NCBI GenBank assembly: GCA_030123565.1
Contig: CP126122.1
Span: 2,618,800-2,682,799 of the forward strand
Length of the DNA stretch: 64,000 nucleotides
Origin: Nitrospira sp.
GTDB taxonomy: Bacteria > Nitrospirota > Nitrospiria > Nitrospirales > Nitrospiraceae
Direction: 5' to 3'
In this document: piece after piece, positions 34,859 to 43,985 of the stretch
How positions within the stretch are numbered: position 1 is the stretch's first letter
Layout: each line of letters begins with the position of its first letter
Translations under genes and position numbers: made by a program
The notes under the pieces: generated by a model
Databases searched by the model: none
What the model was told of the DNA's origin: nothing
What the model saw: only the letters and a program-made list of their open reading frames with translations

Positions 34859-35251
34859 TCACGATTTAGTAATCGTCGATGGCGTCGCAGAAGCTTCGCG
34901 ACCGGCTTCCGCAGCCGCCGCCCTCCGCGCCGCTCGTATGTCCAGCAACATCGAAATCTGCACGCCTAGAAATCCGCCCATGGCTGCACCGGCTCCCGCC
35001 CCAAAGGAGACTTTTTCAACTCCCGCAATCAACCAGGCCAATACCCCGCCCAAGACCGTGCCGACCAGGATACTGACGAGGAAGCGACGCCCGCCGAGAA
35101 AGCCGACCACAGCTCCCAGCATCACTCCCAATCCGGACGCGATGGGAACGGAGGAGCCCCCCAAGATCGTTCCGATCAGCGCTCCGACCGTACCCATCAC
35201 CACGACACCGAACATCACGTCGAACAGGGCCCTGGGCGATGGTCGGTTCAT
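34859..35251 (-). CDS. Small glycine-rich membrane protein, unknown
   Basis: 130 residues with about four closely spaced hydrophobic segments rich in Gly and small residues (VMGTVGALIGTILGG, GLGVMLGAVVGFLGG, ILVGTVLGGVLAWLIAG, GAGAGAAMGGFLGVQIS), of glycine-zipper type, and an Ala/Arg-rich then Ser/Thr-rich tail. No family recognised. It lies 15 nt upstream of the second FGE-like gene, in the same operon. Confidence 0.7.
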   Translation of the reverse strand: MNRPSPRALFDVMFGVVVMGTVGALIGTILGGSSVPIASGLGVMLGAVVGFLGGRRFLVSILVGTVLGGVLAWLIAGVEKVSFGAGAGAAMGGFLGVQISMLLDIRAARRAAAAEAGREASATPSTITKS

Positions 35252-35294
35252 GAGGCTCGGACGCTCCCTCGCACCGTGAGGACCTCGCAGAGGT

Positions 35295-35951
35295 TCATTT
35301 GGCCGGACTCACCGTGATCGTGCCGAAATCAATCTCTACGCCGGGGCCGGCAAACAACGAAATCCCCCAGGCCTTCTCCGCCGGCTCGTGTTGGTGGAGG
35401 CGCTTGAAGTCTTCGTACACGTTGATCCGCTCCTCGACCCATTCCCCCACGGGACGCACACCGCTTTGCACGACGATCTCAGACCCGCTGAACATGCCGC
35501 CCTCGACGATCGTGCCCTCCGGCTTCCCCGCGCTCCAGATGTATTTGGTAAACACCGGGATGAACAGCAGATCCGTATCCAGGGAAGCATACAAAGCGGC
35601 GATCGGCTCCGACCCGTTCGGCGCTTTATGCAGGCGCCACCGCCAGGTCAACACCGGATAGGCCTTCGGATCCCAATCGATCTTGCGCTTTTTCACACGC
35701 TGCCCCGCATCTTTGGCGGCGAGAAACTTCTGCCCGTTTTCCGACTGGATTTTGTAGGCCTCCCGACCTTTGGCCTGGCTGCGCTGATTCTCATGCTGCC
35801 AATCGACCGGAAATCCATCCTGATCGGCCGACTGAAAGTCTTCCAACACCAGCGCTCCGCTATCGACGGCAAACGCCGATGTGCCCGTTCCCAGCACCGC
35901 AATCAATCCCACCATCCCCATGAACCACACAGCCCCGACCATCATCCTCAT
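35295..35951 (-). CDS. DUF3047 exported protein
   Basis: 218 residues with a signal peptide ending near residue 28 (SAFA-VDS). The body matches the DUF3047 layout: VLEDFQSADQDGFPVDWQ, a KRKIDWDPKAYPVLTWRWRLHKAP core, IAALYASLD, and a C-terminal DFGTITVSP strand. DUF3047 proteins are periplasmic beta-rich proteins of unknown role found near respiratory genes. GGAGAT precedes the ATG. Confidence 0.78.
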   Translation of the reverse strand: MRMMVGAVWFMGMVGLIAVLGTGTSAFAVDSGALVLEDFQSADQDGFPVDWQHENQRSQAKGREAYKIQSENGQKFLAAKDAGQRVKKRKIDWDPKAYPVLTWRWRLHKAPNGSEPIAALYASLDTDLLFIPVFTKYIWSAGKPEGTIVEGGMFSGSEIVVQSGVRPVGEWVEERINVYEDFKRLHQHEPAEKAWGISLFAGPGVEIDFGTITVSPAK

Positions 35952-35992
35952 AGCGATCTCCGCACTCCCTGATGACTTCTGATAAACCCTAC

Positions 35993-37861
35993 CTACCCCT
36001 CATGCGACGGAGACGGCAGAAAGCCCGCCTCCTTCTCTGCACTGACATCCTCATGCATCACCGGTTGCTGCCCGCGCTGGCAGACCCAAAACAGGAAGAA
36101 CACGGCCCCCCAAAACAGCACCATGTTGATCGTCACCATCTTTGCAGCAAACCCGAGCGAGGGCGTAAACGCCCATGGAGAGGTATCGGGCATCAACTCG
36201 TTGACATGCCAGGCCAGTCGGCCTGAGGAACGAATGTAGCCCATCAGTCCCATCACCCAGGTGAACGCCGCCGCCAAACCGAGCAGTCCGACCATGCCAC
36301 GGCTCGAAATCCTGCCCCACTGCACTGGGCCGTGTATGGTCGCGCCTTGCAGCATACGCCGGTTCAGCAGCAAACCCAGTGTGACCACCACCAGCGTCGT
36401 CATCGCCTGCGGACCGGAGAGGGCCACCCGGTCACTGGCCGGAAGATAGAATCCATACACCGACAACCCGATGATGTAGGCCACCCCGAGGCCGAACAAC
36501 AGCCCCAGCACGACATTCCCGGTCCTGACCCATGGAATCGTCATCGTGCGATTCGCGCGACGGTAAAACATGTAGCTCAAGGCGGTGATGCAGATCATCA
36601 CGTTCACCGCCCCGTTCTTCGACGACATGACGCCGTAATTGCCGATCACCGGATGTTGCGCTCCGCCCATGGCCTTCACTTCCGTGCCGGTCATGAGAAT
36701 CGTGTGCGGCGTCAGCCAGATGAACAGACAGCCCGTCAGCGCCAGGAGGAGATATTGGTAATACGACTGATAGCGCTCCCCGCCCCTGATCCGTCCCATA
36801 CTTTGCCAGAGATAGTAGTTCACGCCGAGAAAGAGAGCCCCGATCAAGAGCGCCTGCACCACGAAGAGCCAGGTCAACAACCCGCCCATCATCGTGACTC
36901 CCATGCTTTGGCTGTACGCATAGACCGAGCGCATCAACCAATAGCCGGCAAAGGGCATCGGCAGCAATGCGCAGACCGTGACAAACAGGAACACATAGCC
37001 GACCCAGTCATAGTAGGCCCGCTCTTCCTGATTCTTGCCGGTGAAAAAGCGATAACAGGCGTAGGCCAACACCACCGCGCCGCCCGACATGATGTCCGCC
37101 AGGAACCGATGCAGATTCAACGGGTTCCAGAGGGCGGAGCGCAACAGATGCCACGGATTGCCCAAATACCGCCCCTGCCCGTCGACTCCAGACGGGGCCA
37201 TCATGAAGGCGGACCAGGCATTGGCAAGCAGCAACAACGACGTTCCGAACACGATCGCGAGCAGGCCGATCGAGAGATGCCCCCATTTCAACCCCGGTGT
37301 CGCCATACGCTCCCAACTGTAGTAATAGGCGATCGTGAGGAACGTCGTCCCCACGAACACCAGTGCGTAGAGAGGCATCATGACTTTGAAGGTCCCTCCC
37401 ATGTACTGCATAAACGTGGGATAGAGCGTGATGAACATGGTCAGCATCAGACTGCCGACCGCCGCCGTGACGGAAATCGCCAGCAGCGCCACTTTCAACA
37501 GGTCTTGGGCCAACCCATCGTACCGCAGCGCCATTGCAGGGTTTCGCGCGGCCAACCCCAGAAACTCCAGTAGGACGCAAAAGATCGGCAGGGCCAGCAC
37601 GAAGCCGCCGAAATAGGTATGCTGCTGGATGACAAACCACATCAGCAACCGGCTGTCGAGTGAACCGATTTGCGGATAGTGGCTCTCATTCCCCGTCGGC
37701 GCCGAGGGACCAGTGGGAGTTCCGGGCGTATGAAAATACACGTCGGTGGGAGAATCCGCTGCTTCAAGCAACTCCGGACTCAACCACGCACCGACGGCGC
37801 CCAGCAGCCCACAACAGAGCAGCATGATGATCACCGATCGAAACGTAAGGCATAGGGTCAT
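35993..37861 (-). CDS. Cytochrome bd-like oxidase subunit (second copy)
   Basis: 622-residue paralogue of the protein at 30516-32450. It has a signal-like first helix (residues 8-30), then about a dozen transmembrane helices. Shared blocks: IQQHTYFGGFVLALPIFC, QGRYLGNPWHLL, WNPLNLHRFLAD, FAGYWLMRSVYAYSQSMG, MGGAQHPVIGNYGVMSSKNGAVN and GLMGYIRSSGRL. The Lys-rich linker of the first copy is shorter here, and the last 20 residues are hydrophilic. The start overlaps the stop of the upstream membrane-protein gene by 4 nt. Presumably also a haem-containing oxygen reductase; which copy is used under which condition cannot be seen. Confidence 0.84.
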   Translation of the reverse strand: MTLCLTFRSVIIMLLCCGLLGAVGAWLSPELLEAADSPTDVYFHTPGTPTGPSAPTGNESHYPQIGSLDSRLLMWFVIQQHTYFGGFVLALPIFCVLLEFLGLAARNPAMALRYDGLAQDLLKVALLAISVTAAVGSLMLTMFITLYPTFMQYMGGTFKVMMPLYALVFVGTTFLTIAYYYSWERMATPGLKWGHLSIGLLAIVFGTSLLLLANAWSAFMMAPSGVDGQGRYLGNPWHLLRSALWNPLNLHRFLADIMSGGAVVLAYACYRFFTGKNQEERAYYDWVGYVFLFVTVCALLPMPFAGYWLMRSVYAYSQSMGVTMMGGLLTWLFVVQALLIGALFLGVNYYLWQSMGRIRGGERYQSYYQYLLLALTGCLFIWLTPHTILMTGTEVKAMGGAQHPVIGNYGVMSSKNGAVNVMICITALSYMFYRRANRTMTIPWVRTGNVVLGLLFGLGVAYIIGLSVYGFYLPASDRVALSGPQAMTTLVVVTLGLLLNRRMLQGATIHGPVQWGRISSRGMVGLLGLAAAFTWVMGLMGYIRSSGRLAWHVNELMPDTSPWAFTPSLGFAAKMVTINMVLFWGAVFFLFWVCQRGQQPVMHEDVSAEKEAGFLPSPSHEG

Positions 37862-38943
37862 GACGACACTCTCTGACTGTTCTTCTCAAAGACAGCCGCA
37901 GATCCGTTCAAGGCTGTACCCGACATGGTCTCGCGAGATTTGCTCAGGATGCCCATCACGAAGGGACAACGCAGCAAGGCGCTCGGCACTCCTCCCTGCT
38001 CGCGGTTCTCGACATCGCGTCGATGGCCCAGGTAATAGCAGTACAGCGCCATCATGCCTCCGACCAGTCCGGCGATGCCGGCGAAGAGCCCCATAGATTG
38101 CAACGGCTGCTTCAACACATAGAGGCAGCCCCCGACCAACACCAGATAGTAGGTCGAGGCGAAGGCCAGTCCCGGCCACCACCAAAACTTCGCCAACTCT
38201 CCCCAATGGGCATCGGCCACCTGAGACATCCAGGCTTTCCTACCGGTTTGTCCGGCGAAAAAGGCCAACAGGGCGATCGTTCCCGCCGCCATGGTCACGG
38301 CCGCACCCTGCGCCAACACCGCCATATTTCCAGTCATGGCCATGGCCGTCACCACCGACAGGCTCGCGCAACCGAGCGCCCCTGCGACAATCCAACCCAA
38401 CAATGCCGGATCAAATCGCAGCAACAACGTACGCAGTCCCGCACCGTCGGGAAAGGTGATCAGAGGCCGCCCGTCGTGCTCGAGTCGGCGAAGGTATCCG
38501 ATCTCGAAGGCATCGCGCGCAACCGCCGTGCAGGGAATGATGATCGCCATCATCGCCGGCCCATCGGGATGTTGGGCATAGTCGTACCCCACCAGCCACA
38601 ACAGGGCCAGCACCAGCAAAGACAGTTGAATGCCGTAGACGAAGCCGATCCAGACCAACACCCATCCGATGCGTCGGGCTCCGTCCGACGCTGCCAGCCG
38701 CGCGAACGGCAAGGCGCGACCCACGCGGTAGGCACAGGCAGCCGTAGCCATCGAAATCAGCCCGCTCAGCAGAAGCAAGGTCATCGGCTCCGCCAGCGAA
38801 AACCCCTGTTTGGCCGCCCGATAGCAGGCGAAAGCGACCAACCCGGGGACAAACATCACCAGCCGCTTACGCTTACGCACCGCATCTTCCGTGACGGCCA
38901 GCGTCAAACTCGGGAGAACTCGTAATGCCAGTCGATGCAACAT
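37858..38943 (-). CDS. Polytopic membrane protein of unknown function
   Basis: 361 residues with about eight hydrophobic segments (starting near 28-42, 50-72, 88-118, 185-205, 210-230, 255-275 and 285-305). A central polar section (residues 130-175) has an arginine/glutamate cluster. The C-terminal 50 residues are hydrophilic. No motif recognised. It ends by overlapping the second bd-like gene (ATGA), so co-translation with that oxidase is likely and it may be an assembly or partner subunit. Confidence 0.72.
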   Translation of the reverse strand: MLHRLALRVLPSLTLAVTEDAVRKRKRLVMFVPGLVAFACYRAAKQGFSLAEPMTLLLLSGLISMATAACAYRVGRALPFARLAASDGARRIGWVLVWIGFVYGIQLSLLVLALLWLVGYDYAQHPDGPAMMAIIIPCTAVARDAFEIGYLRRLEHDGRPLITFPDGAGLRTLLLRFDPALLGWIVAGALGCASLSVVTAMAMTGNMAVLAQGAAVTMAAGTIALLAFFAGQTGRKAWMSQVADAHWGELAKFWWWPGLAFASTYYLVLVGGCLYVLKQPLQSMGLFAGIAGLVGGMMALYCYYLGHRRDVENREQGGVPSALLRCPFVMGILSKSRETMSGTALNGSAAVFEKNSQRVSS

Positions 38944-38967
38944 AAATATTTCCGTTCGGGCAAGACC

Positions 38968-39462
38968 TCAGGAGCGTTGCGCCGCCATGCCGAAGTATCG
39001 CGCCTTAACCTCTTCCATCAAGGCGACCGTCACACACCCCAATCCACGATCCACTGCCGTCCGTTCCAGTTCGATACGCGCCATGGCACGGACCGGCGCC
39101 GGAACGTTGGCGAGACGGCGTTCGGCGTCAGGCTCCCACGACACCACGTCACCGGTTTTGGCCTGATCGATCAGATCGTAGGTGATGACCCGCTGCTGTC
39201 GAGCCCTGGCGAAACCTTCCACGAGATCGCGCAAGAACGGGGCCGCATAGGGCGGCAAGCGTTCCAACCGATGCCTGGCATCGTCGCTCCACATGAGCCG
39301 ATCGACGAATCCCTCGGCCCGCCCGACGGGGACTTCCACCCCCACCATCCAATTGCACCTGCGACATTCCGACCGGACGAACCAGGTCAGCGCCCCCTCA
39401 TCCGTAACCTGTTCTTCCACACCTTCGGTATGCATCCACCGTCCGCACCCACAGACCAGCAT
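38968..39462 (-). CDS. Zinc-ribbon protein with two PCP_red domains
   Basis: 164 residues from the ATG at 39462 (GAGGAG just upstream; a TTG at 39480 is the alternative). The N-terminus has CGC and CRRC cysteine pairs, probably a zinc ribbon. Two copies of the PCP_red fold follow: WSDDARHRLERLPPYAAPFLRDLV..ITYDLI and WEPDAERRLANVPAPVRAMARIELE..VTVALMEEVK. PCP_red is best known as the C-terminal domain of light-independent protochlorophyllide reductase BchB, but free-standing forms occur in non-photosynthetic bacteria. Function here is unknown; nothing else for chlorophyll synthesis is nearby. Confidence 0.75.
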   Translation of the reverse strand: MLVCGCGRWMHTEGVEEQVTDEGALTWFVRSECRRCNWMVGVEVPVGRAEGFVDRLMWSDDARHRLERLPPYAAPFLRDLVEGFARARQQRVITYDLIDQAKTGDVVSWEPDAERRLANVPAPVRAMARIELERTAVDRGLGCVTVALMEEVKARYFGMAAQRS

Positions 39463-39511
39463 AGGCTCCTCGGCAATCAACGATCAGGCATCAGCCATTC
39501 GATTGTAGGCC

Positions 39512-40228
39512 TCACCCAATTTTCCCGGGATAGAAGATATAGAGCATCGCATAGGTCGTCGAGCCAGTGAGGAAGAGGATGCAGTAGATGACCATGGTAA
39601 ACCGGCCAAGCGTTCGATGCCGTTGCCCGCCGTCCGGCCAGATACGCTGGATCGCCATTTCCACGGCAAACACGATGGCGATGAGAGCCAAGAGGCCGGC
39701 CCACACCAAGAGCCGCCCCATCCGAAAGCGATCCGCTGCAATCAAATACACCAGGTATGCCCCCACGATCGCACAGAGGAGCCCGAAGATCATGCCCACC
39801 TTTCCCCAAGTGGTCTGGAGGACGCGACCGCTCAGCAACCGTCGTCCTTGCTCGACAATCTGCGCGCGGAACCCAAGCACAATCATGTAAATCGCCATGA
39901 CCAGCCCAATGACCACGAGCATGATATGAAAAGTCAGCAGAGGGATAAACACATGGCGGTAGAGTGCTTCAGATCCACCGAAACCTTCCTTCCCCTCAAA
40001 TGCCAGCACACCCAATTGTCGGAAGAGGTAATAGCTCACGAAAAAACTCAGCATCGCCGTCATGCCACCCAGCATAAGCCAGTGATGGGCATGCCCTTCA
40101 CGACGTTTTGCCTGTGCCCAGCCGATAATGAACAGCCCTGTAAAGAGGGTTGCCATTAACTGACTAAGATCGGCACCCACCGTCGCATGGGTTCCAAAAA
40201 ATCCAGGCTGTTTGAGCCACTCTGCCAT
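39512..40228 (-). CDS. DUF420-like membrane protein
   Basis: 238 residues, about six helices. The DUF420 pattern is visible: a first helix then HAHHWLMLGGMTAMLSFFVSYYLFRQ (His/Met-containing), YRHVFIPLLTFHIMLVVIGLVMAIY, and GRFTMVIYCILFLTGSTTYAMLYIFYP at the end, with conserved His residues in each. DUF420 members (CtaM) assist haem-copper oxidase assembly in Gram-positives. The ATG at 40228 with GAGGGAC is preferred to GTG at 40231. Placement beside bd-like oxidases fits a haem or oxidase maturation role. Confidence 0.75.
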   Translation of the reverse strand: MAEWLKQPGFFGTHATVGADLSQLMATLFTGLFIIGWAQAKRREGHAHHWLMLGGMTAMLSFFVSYYLFRQLGVLAFEGKEGFGGSEALYRHVFIPLLTFHIMLVVIGLVMAIYMIVLGFRAQIVEQGRRLLSGRVLQTTWGKVGMIFGLLCAIVGAYLVYLIAADRFRMGRLLVWAGLLALIAIVFAVEMAIQRIWPDGGQRHRTLGRFTMVIYCILFLTGSTTYAMLYIFYPGKIG

Positions 40229-40289
40229 CACGTCCCTCGTCCTTCGTATTTCGTCGGTCGCCGTTCGCCCACCACCTCACACCTCCCGT

Positions 40290-41279
40290 TCACACCTCTC
40301 GAGACTTGACGCCCTGCACCACCGCGGTCCGCTCGAGTTCGACAACGGACTCGTACCCTGCATCGGTCATCCACTGCATGGCTTCGGCCGTGCGGTAACA
40401 GGCTCCCCGTTCCGTGTTGACGAGAATATGGACGGCGAACGCCGCCGTCCAAGCAGGACTCGTACCCGAGGCGTCCAGGAACCGATCTTTGATGATCAAC
40501 CGTCCACCTGGATTCAGGTGCCCCTGAATCTTCTTGACCAGCGCGGCATTCGTCGCCAAATCTTGATAGTGCAGGATGTCCGACATCAAGACGACATCAT
40601 AAGGACCGCCCAGCGAGTCACGGTTGAAGTCCCCGGCTTTCAGGGTGATCCTGGCCTCCAGCCCTGCTTCCTTTACCGTCCGTTCCGTCACCGGCAGGGT
40701 CGTCGGCAGGTCGAACACCGTCGCCGAGAGGTGGGGATAGACCGAACAAAACGCGATGGCATTCGTGCCGGCACCGCCGCCGAGATCGAGCAGGGTCCTC
40801 GCTTGGTCGAGTACCAGCCGCTTGGCCAGATCCGGCCCGCTTTGCTGTCCGATCCGGTGCAGTACGGACAACACGTTCGCGCCCAACGCTGGGTCCGTTT
40901 CAAAGACATGTTGTGTAACAGGAGACCGACCGGTCTTGATGGACTCCTCCAGCTTTCCCCAGTTATCCCATTCCGCGTCGTGCAAGAGGAGCAGGTGCCC
41001 GATATACTGCGGCCCATGCTTGACCAGATGGGTCGAGGCCACAGGGGTATTGGTATAGACATCGCCTGTTTTCGTGAGAAGCCTGATCGCCACCAGCGCG
41101 TTGAGGAGCAGCTCCAGCGCCCGTACGTCGGCGCCGATTTTTTCGGCGGCTTCGGCGGCGGTACGACCTTGCCCATCGAGAGCCGAAAAGACGTCTAACT
41201 TCGCTGCAGTCAAAAGAATTTTTGTCTCCCAGTAGTATCCCAACTGGAAGACTTCGGCGAGAGACAATTCACGCGACAC
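40290..41279 (-). CDS. O-methyltransferase family 2 (SAM-dependent)
   Basis: 329 residues, GTG start. N-terminal winged-helix dimerisation domain (LGYYWETKILLTAAKLDVFSAL..GRTAAEAAEKIGADVRALELLLNALVA), then a Rossmann SAM domain with LLDLGGGAGTNAIAF, FDLP, DFNRDSLGGPYDVVLMSDILHY and NPGGRLIIKDRFLD. These are plant-type O-methyltransferase (PF00891) features, as in CrtF, BchU and acetylserotonin methyltransferases. The acceptor (hydroxyquinone, carotenoid or other) is unknown. It is followed by the DUF420 gene on the same strand, with 61 nt between. Confidence 0.85.
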   Translation of the reverse strand: MSRELSLAEVFQLGYYWETKILLTAAKLDVFSALDGQGRTAAEAAEKIGADVRALELLLNALVAIRLLTKTGDVYTNTPVASTHLVKHGPQYIGHLLLLHDAEWDNWGKLEESIKTGRSPVTQHVFETDPALGANVLSVLHRIGQQSGPDLAKRLVLDQARTLLDLGGGAGTNAIAFCSVYPHLSATVFDLPTTLPVTERTVKEAGLEARITLKAGDFNRDSLGGPYDVVLMSDILHYQDLATNAALVKKIQGHLNPGGRLIIKDRFLDASGTSPAWTAAFAVHILVNTERGACYRTAEAMQWMTDAGYESVVELERTAVVQGVKSREV

Positions 41280-41494
41280 ACGTCACCTATTCAGAAAATC
41301 CTGCATTAAATTTGGCATCTTACCCAGTTCAGAAAGAGAAACGCAAGGTAAGCAACCACGCGGGAATCCCGCGGCACACGAACGGCAGGAACGTGCGGTC
41401 CAGCACGCTGGCAGAGGGGAAACCAGCCGATCGACAAGGCCTCAAGATCGGATGTGTGTGTCGTGGAACAACCCGAAAGGCGACGACAAATAAA

Positions 41495-41526
41495 AAGGGC
41501 AGTGGTCGAACTGGACCACTGCCCTT
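41495..41526 (-). terminator. Terminator after the cupredoxin-like gene at 41562
   Basis: Perfect 13-bp stem (arms 41495-41507 and 41514-41526) with a 6-nt loop; on the minus strand it is followed by five T. It lies 36 nt after the stop codon. The rest of the 41280-41561 gap shows nothing else. Confidence 0.85.
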
Positions 41527-41561
41527 CCATCAACGGGCCGACCCGTCGGATAGAAACGAGG

Positions 41562-42356
41562 TTACTTGAGTTCGGCCTTCAAGGTTGCGGATCCACCTTC
41601 AGCCACCTCGACTTCAAATTCATTCAACTTGCCCTTGCCGACGAACGGATGCCAGACCACAACCTTATGCTTCCCGGCAGGAACGCCCTGAAGCTCGAAT
41701 GATCCATCGTCCTTCACGACCGCATGGTACGGATTCCACACCGGGAGGAAGAAGGACTGCATGAACTCATGCTGGTCACACTGCAACCGATAGAAGCCCT
41801 GCTTCTCTGCGCCGCCGCGGAACGTCACCGGCTTCTCCAACTTGTCGCCCTTCTTGGCGAGACCGATGTTGAAACCGGTGGCCGACGTGGAGCCTTTTAC
41901 CGTGAAGCTGTGCGGATTATGGAGCACACCCTGAGTGGACTTGGGATCATCAGGATCCGAATCATGGTTTTCGGCTCGGAACGGCTTGTTATTGACCACG
42001 ACGCCGCTGAAGGGCAAGAATTCGCAGAACTCCGCCACTACGTCCGTTCCCTTGAAGCCGTCCACAAACGCCTGGTCTTCGATATCGACCACCGCCACCA
42101 CCGCATTCTTCAGACCTCCGTCCTTCCCGACTTCGATGGTCTTGAGGAAGCGTTTATCGCCGTCCATCAGGCTCTTGTTCGGATTCTTGGGACAGAACTT
42201 CGGATTCGGGAACTTGGAGAACAAAAACTCCTTCTGCTCCGCCTTCCCGGAATAGGTGACCTTCCCCGTGATCGTGCCTCCGGCAAACGAAGCGAGGGGC
42301 GCAGCCAAGAACGCCGCGGCCGCAACGCCGAATACCAATTTCTTTGCACCCTTCAT
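41562..42356 (-). CDS. Exported cupredoxin-like protein with carboxypeptidase-regulatory-type domain
   Basis: 264 residues; signal peptide to about residue 25 (ASFAGG). A cupredoxin-like half carries RLQCDQHEFMQS near residue 200 (Cys, His, Met arranged as in a type 1 copper site) with upstream His residues (ENHDSD, VLHNPH). The C-terminal half (KDDGSFELQGVPAGKHKVVVWHPF) is a carboxypeptidase-regulatory-like sandwich. It is the first of three paralogues (others at 44627 and 45594). A long leader of about 145 nt separates it from its promoter; it is closed by a strong hairpin. Likely a periplasmic copper or electron-transfer protein. Confidence 0.8.
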   Translation of the reverse strand: MKGAKKLVFGVAAAAFLAAPLASFAGGTITGKVTYSGKAEQKEFLFSKFPNPKFCPKNPNKSLMDGDKRFLKTIEVGKDGGLKNAVVAVVDIEDQAFVDGFKGTDVVAEFCEFLPFSGVVVNNKPFRAENHDSDPDDPKSTQGVLHNPHSFTVKGSTSATGFNIGLAKKGDKLEKPVTFRGGAEKQGFYRLQCDQHEFMQSFFLPVWNPYHAVVKDDGSFELQGVPAGKHKVVVWHPFVGKGKLNEFEVEVAEGGSATLKAELK

Positions 42357-42505
42357 GTCACTGCCTCCTTGTAATGTACATTAACTCAACGACTTCTTCG
42401 TCACCCACTCAACAAGAAGGGGCCGGTGACTATTGCCCTCTTCTAAATGGTCGTCTCACTGGGCATAGCGACGCGCACACCTACCTCCCGGCCTCTGAAC
42501 GTCTG

Positions 42506-42535
42506 TGTATACTGGAATCTCACTCGCACTGTCAA
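42506..42535 (-). promoter_or_regulatory. Promoter of the cupredoxin-like gene at 41562
   Basis: On the minus strand TTGACA (42530-42535), 18-nt spacer, TATACA (42506-42511). The start point would be near 42499, giving an untranslated leader of roughly 140 nt, long enough for post-transcriptional control. Confidence 0.65.
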
Positions 42536-42559
42536 CTTGAAATCCGCCTCCGATGACAC

Positions 42560-43930
42560 TTACGATTTCGCAGAATGGGACGATCGTTTTACATGGCCCA
42601 CGATACGGGCGATCGCTCCTCCGGCCGTCGCCCGCACCGCGTCATCCTCATCGTGCAACGCCGCCTTCAGGATCGGCAAGACTTCCCATCCGCCGATTTG
42701 CCCGAGCGCCCTGGCGGCGGCAATACGAGGTCGGGGGATCGGATCTTTCAGCATCCCGGCGAGGAACTCGACACCGGCTTTCGTGTTGGGACCGTGCGCC
42801 CGTCCGACCGCCTTGGCGGCGGCGGAGCGGGTCCCTGGATCATTGTTCTGCGCCAACTCATACAGCTCGGCTCCGACGGTATCGAACGGCTCTCCGACCC
42901 GCAGCAACGCCGACACGACAGCGGCCTTGACCACAGGATTCGGATCGGCCAGCGCGTTCCTCAGCGCAGCCAGAGAATCTTTCACGCCCAATTCGCCCAA
43001 GCTGATCGCCGCCGATGTTTTGACCGCCGGGATCTTGTCCTCAAGCGCATGTTCCAATGCGGGAATTCCCTGCACCTTCCCGAGATCCCCCAAGGCTGAG
43101 GCGGCGGCACCCCGTACGGATGGTTGCGCATGGGTGATGGCCTCGAGAAGAATCGGCAGCCCACGCGCATCCTTGAGATCTCCGATCAAACGGAGTGCCG
43201 TGGCACGCTCTTCTGGATTTTGAGCCGAGGCGGCTTGACGCACCGTCTCCCACATCGCCGTCTGTCCCGTATGGTACAGGGCCCCGGCGGCAGCCAACCG
43301 CACGACCGGTTGTTCGTCTTTGAAAGCTTTCTCAAGCAGCGGGATCACGGAACGGTCGCCACTCTTTCCGAGCACTTTCAGCACGGCCGCCTTCACCAAA
43401 CCGGCCTGGTCCTCAAGGGCATTGCGCAAGCGCGGCGAACGCCGTCCCGCGTCGAGTTTCCCCAAGGCTTCTGCAGCCAAGGCACGCACCAGGCCCGATC
43501 CATCGCTCAATCCGTCTTCCAGCGAGGGAATCGTCTCGGGAGAATCGACATCTTTGAGGGCCGTGTAGGCTGCGCCGCGCATTTGCTCCCGCATGTCTTT
43601 CACGAGGACGTAGACGAACCCCAACGCCACCTCTTTCAAGAGCGCCGGGTCGTCCTGTTTCAGGCCTTGCTCCAGCTGCTCATACTCGACCAGCGCCTCC
43701 TTCGGCTTGCCCAGATTGACCAACGAACGAATCTTCAGCCGCCTGGTCTCCGCCTGAAGGCCCTGCTCCTTGACCACCTGCTCGACGAGATCCAGCGCTT
43801 GTTGGTACTGCTTCTTGTCAAAGGCCGATTGAGCTTCCTTCACAGACGATGCCGAGACGGCAGGAGGCCAGAGGCCCAAGACTGTTCCCGACAGGACGGC
43901 CAACAGGGTCCACCAGCCCGCTTTCCACAT
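42560..43930 (-). CDS. Exported HEAT-repeat protein
   Basis: 456 residues from ATG 43930, chosen for GGGAG at ideal spacing and a clean signal peptide (WKAGWWTLLAVLSGTVLGLWPP); ATG 43957 is possible. A short TPR-like N-terminal region is followed by about ten PBS/HEAT-type helical repeats of the form VRGAAASALGDLGKVQGIPALEHAL. Such solenoids bind proteins or cofactors. It ends 204 nt before the start of the cupredoxin-like gene at 41562 and begins 56 nt after the DUF4412-like gene. Confidence 0.8.
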   Translation of the reverse strand: MWKAGWWTLLAVLSGTVLGLWPPAVSASSVKEAQSAFDKKQYQQALDLVEQVVKEQGLQAETRRLKIRSLVNLGKPKEALVEYEQLEQGLKQDDPALLKEVALGFVYVLVKDMREQMRGAAYTALKDVDSPETIPSLEDGLSDGSGLVRALAAEALGKLDAGRRSPRLRNALEDQAGLVKAAVLKVLGKSGDRSVIPLLEKAFKDEQPVVRLAAAGALYHTGQTAMWETVRQAASAQNPEERATALRLIGDLKDARGLPILLEAITHAQPSVRGAAASALGDLGKVQGIPALEHALEDKIPAVKTSAAISLGELGVKDSLAALRNALADPNPVVKAAVVSALLRVGEPFDTVGAELYELAQNNDPGTRSAAAKAVGRAHGPNTKAGVEFLAGMLKDPIPRPRIAAARALGQIGGWEVLPILKAALHDEDDAVRATAGGAIARIVGHVKRSSHSAKS

Positions 43931-43985
43931 CCGACGGCTCCCGCCCTTCAAGTGCATCGTATGTTTGGCCTGTCCTGCCACAGGA

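Noticed and set aside
40290..40452. Alternative short minus frame at the methyltransferase 3' end
   Set aside because: Out of frame with the conserved methyltransferase and without motifs.
38968..41279. A bacteriochlorophyll or carotenoid pathway suggested by PCP_red and the CrtF/BchU-like methyltransferase
   Set aside because: No other pathway gene is present, and both families also occur in non-photosynthetic bacteria.
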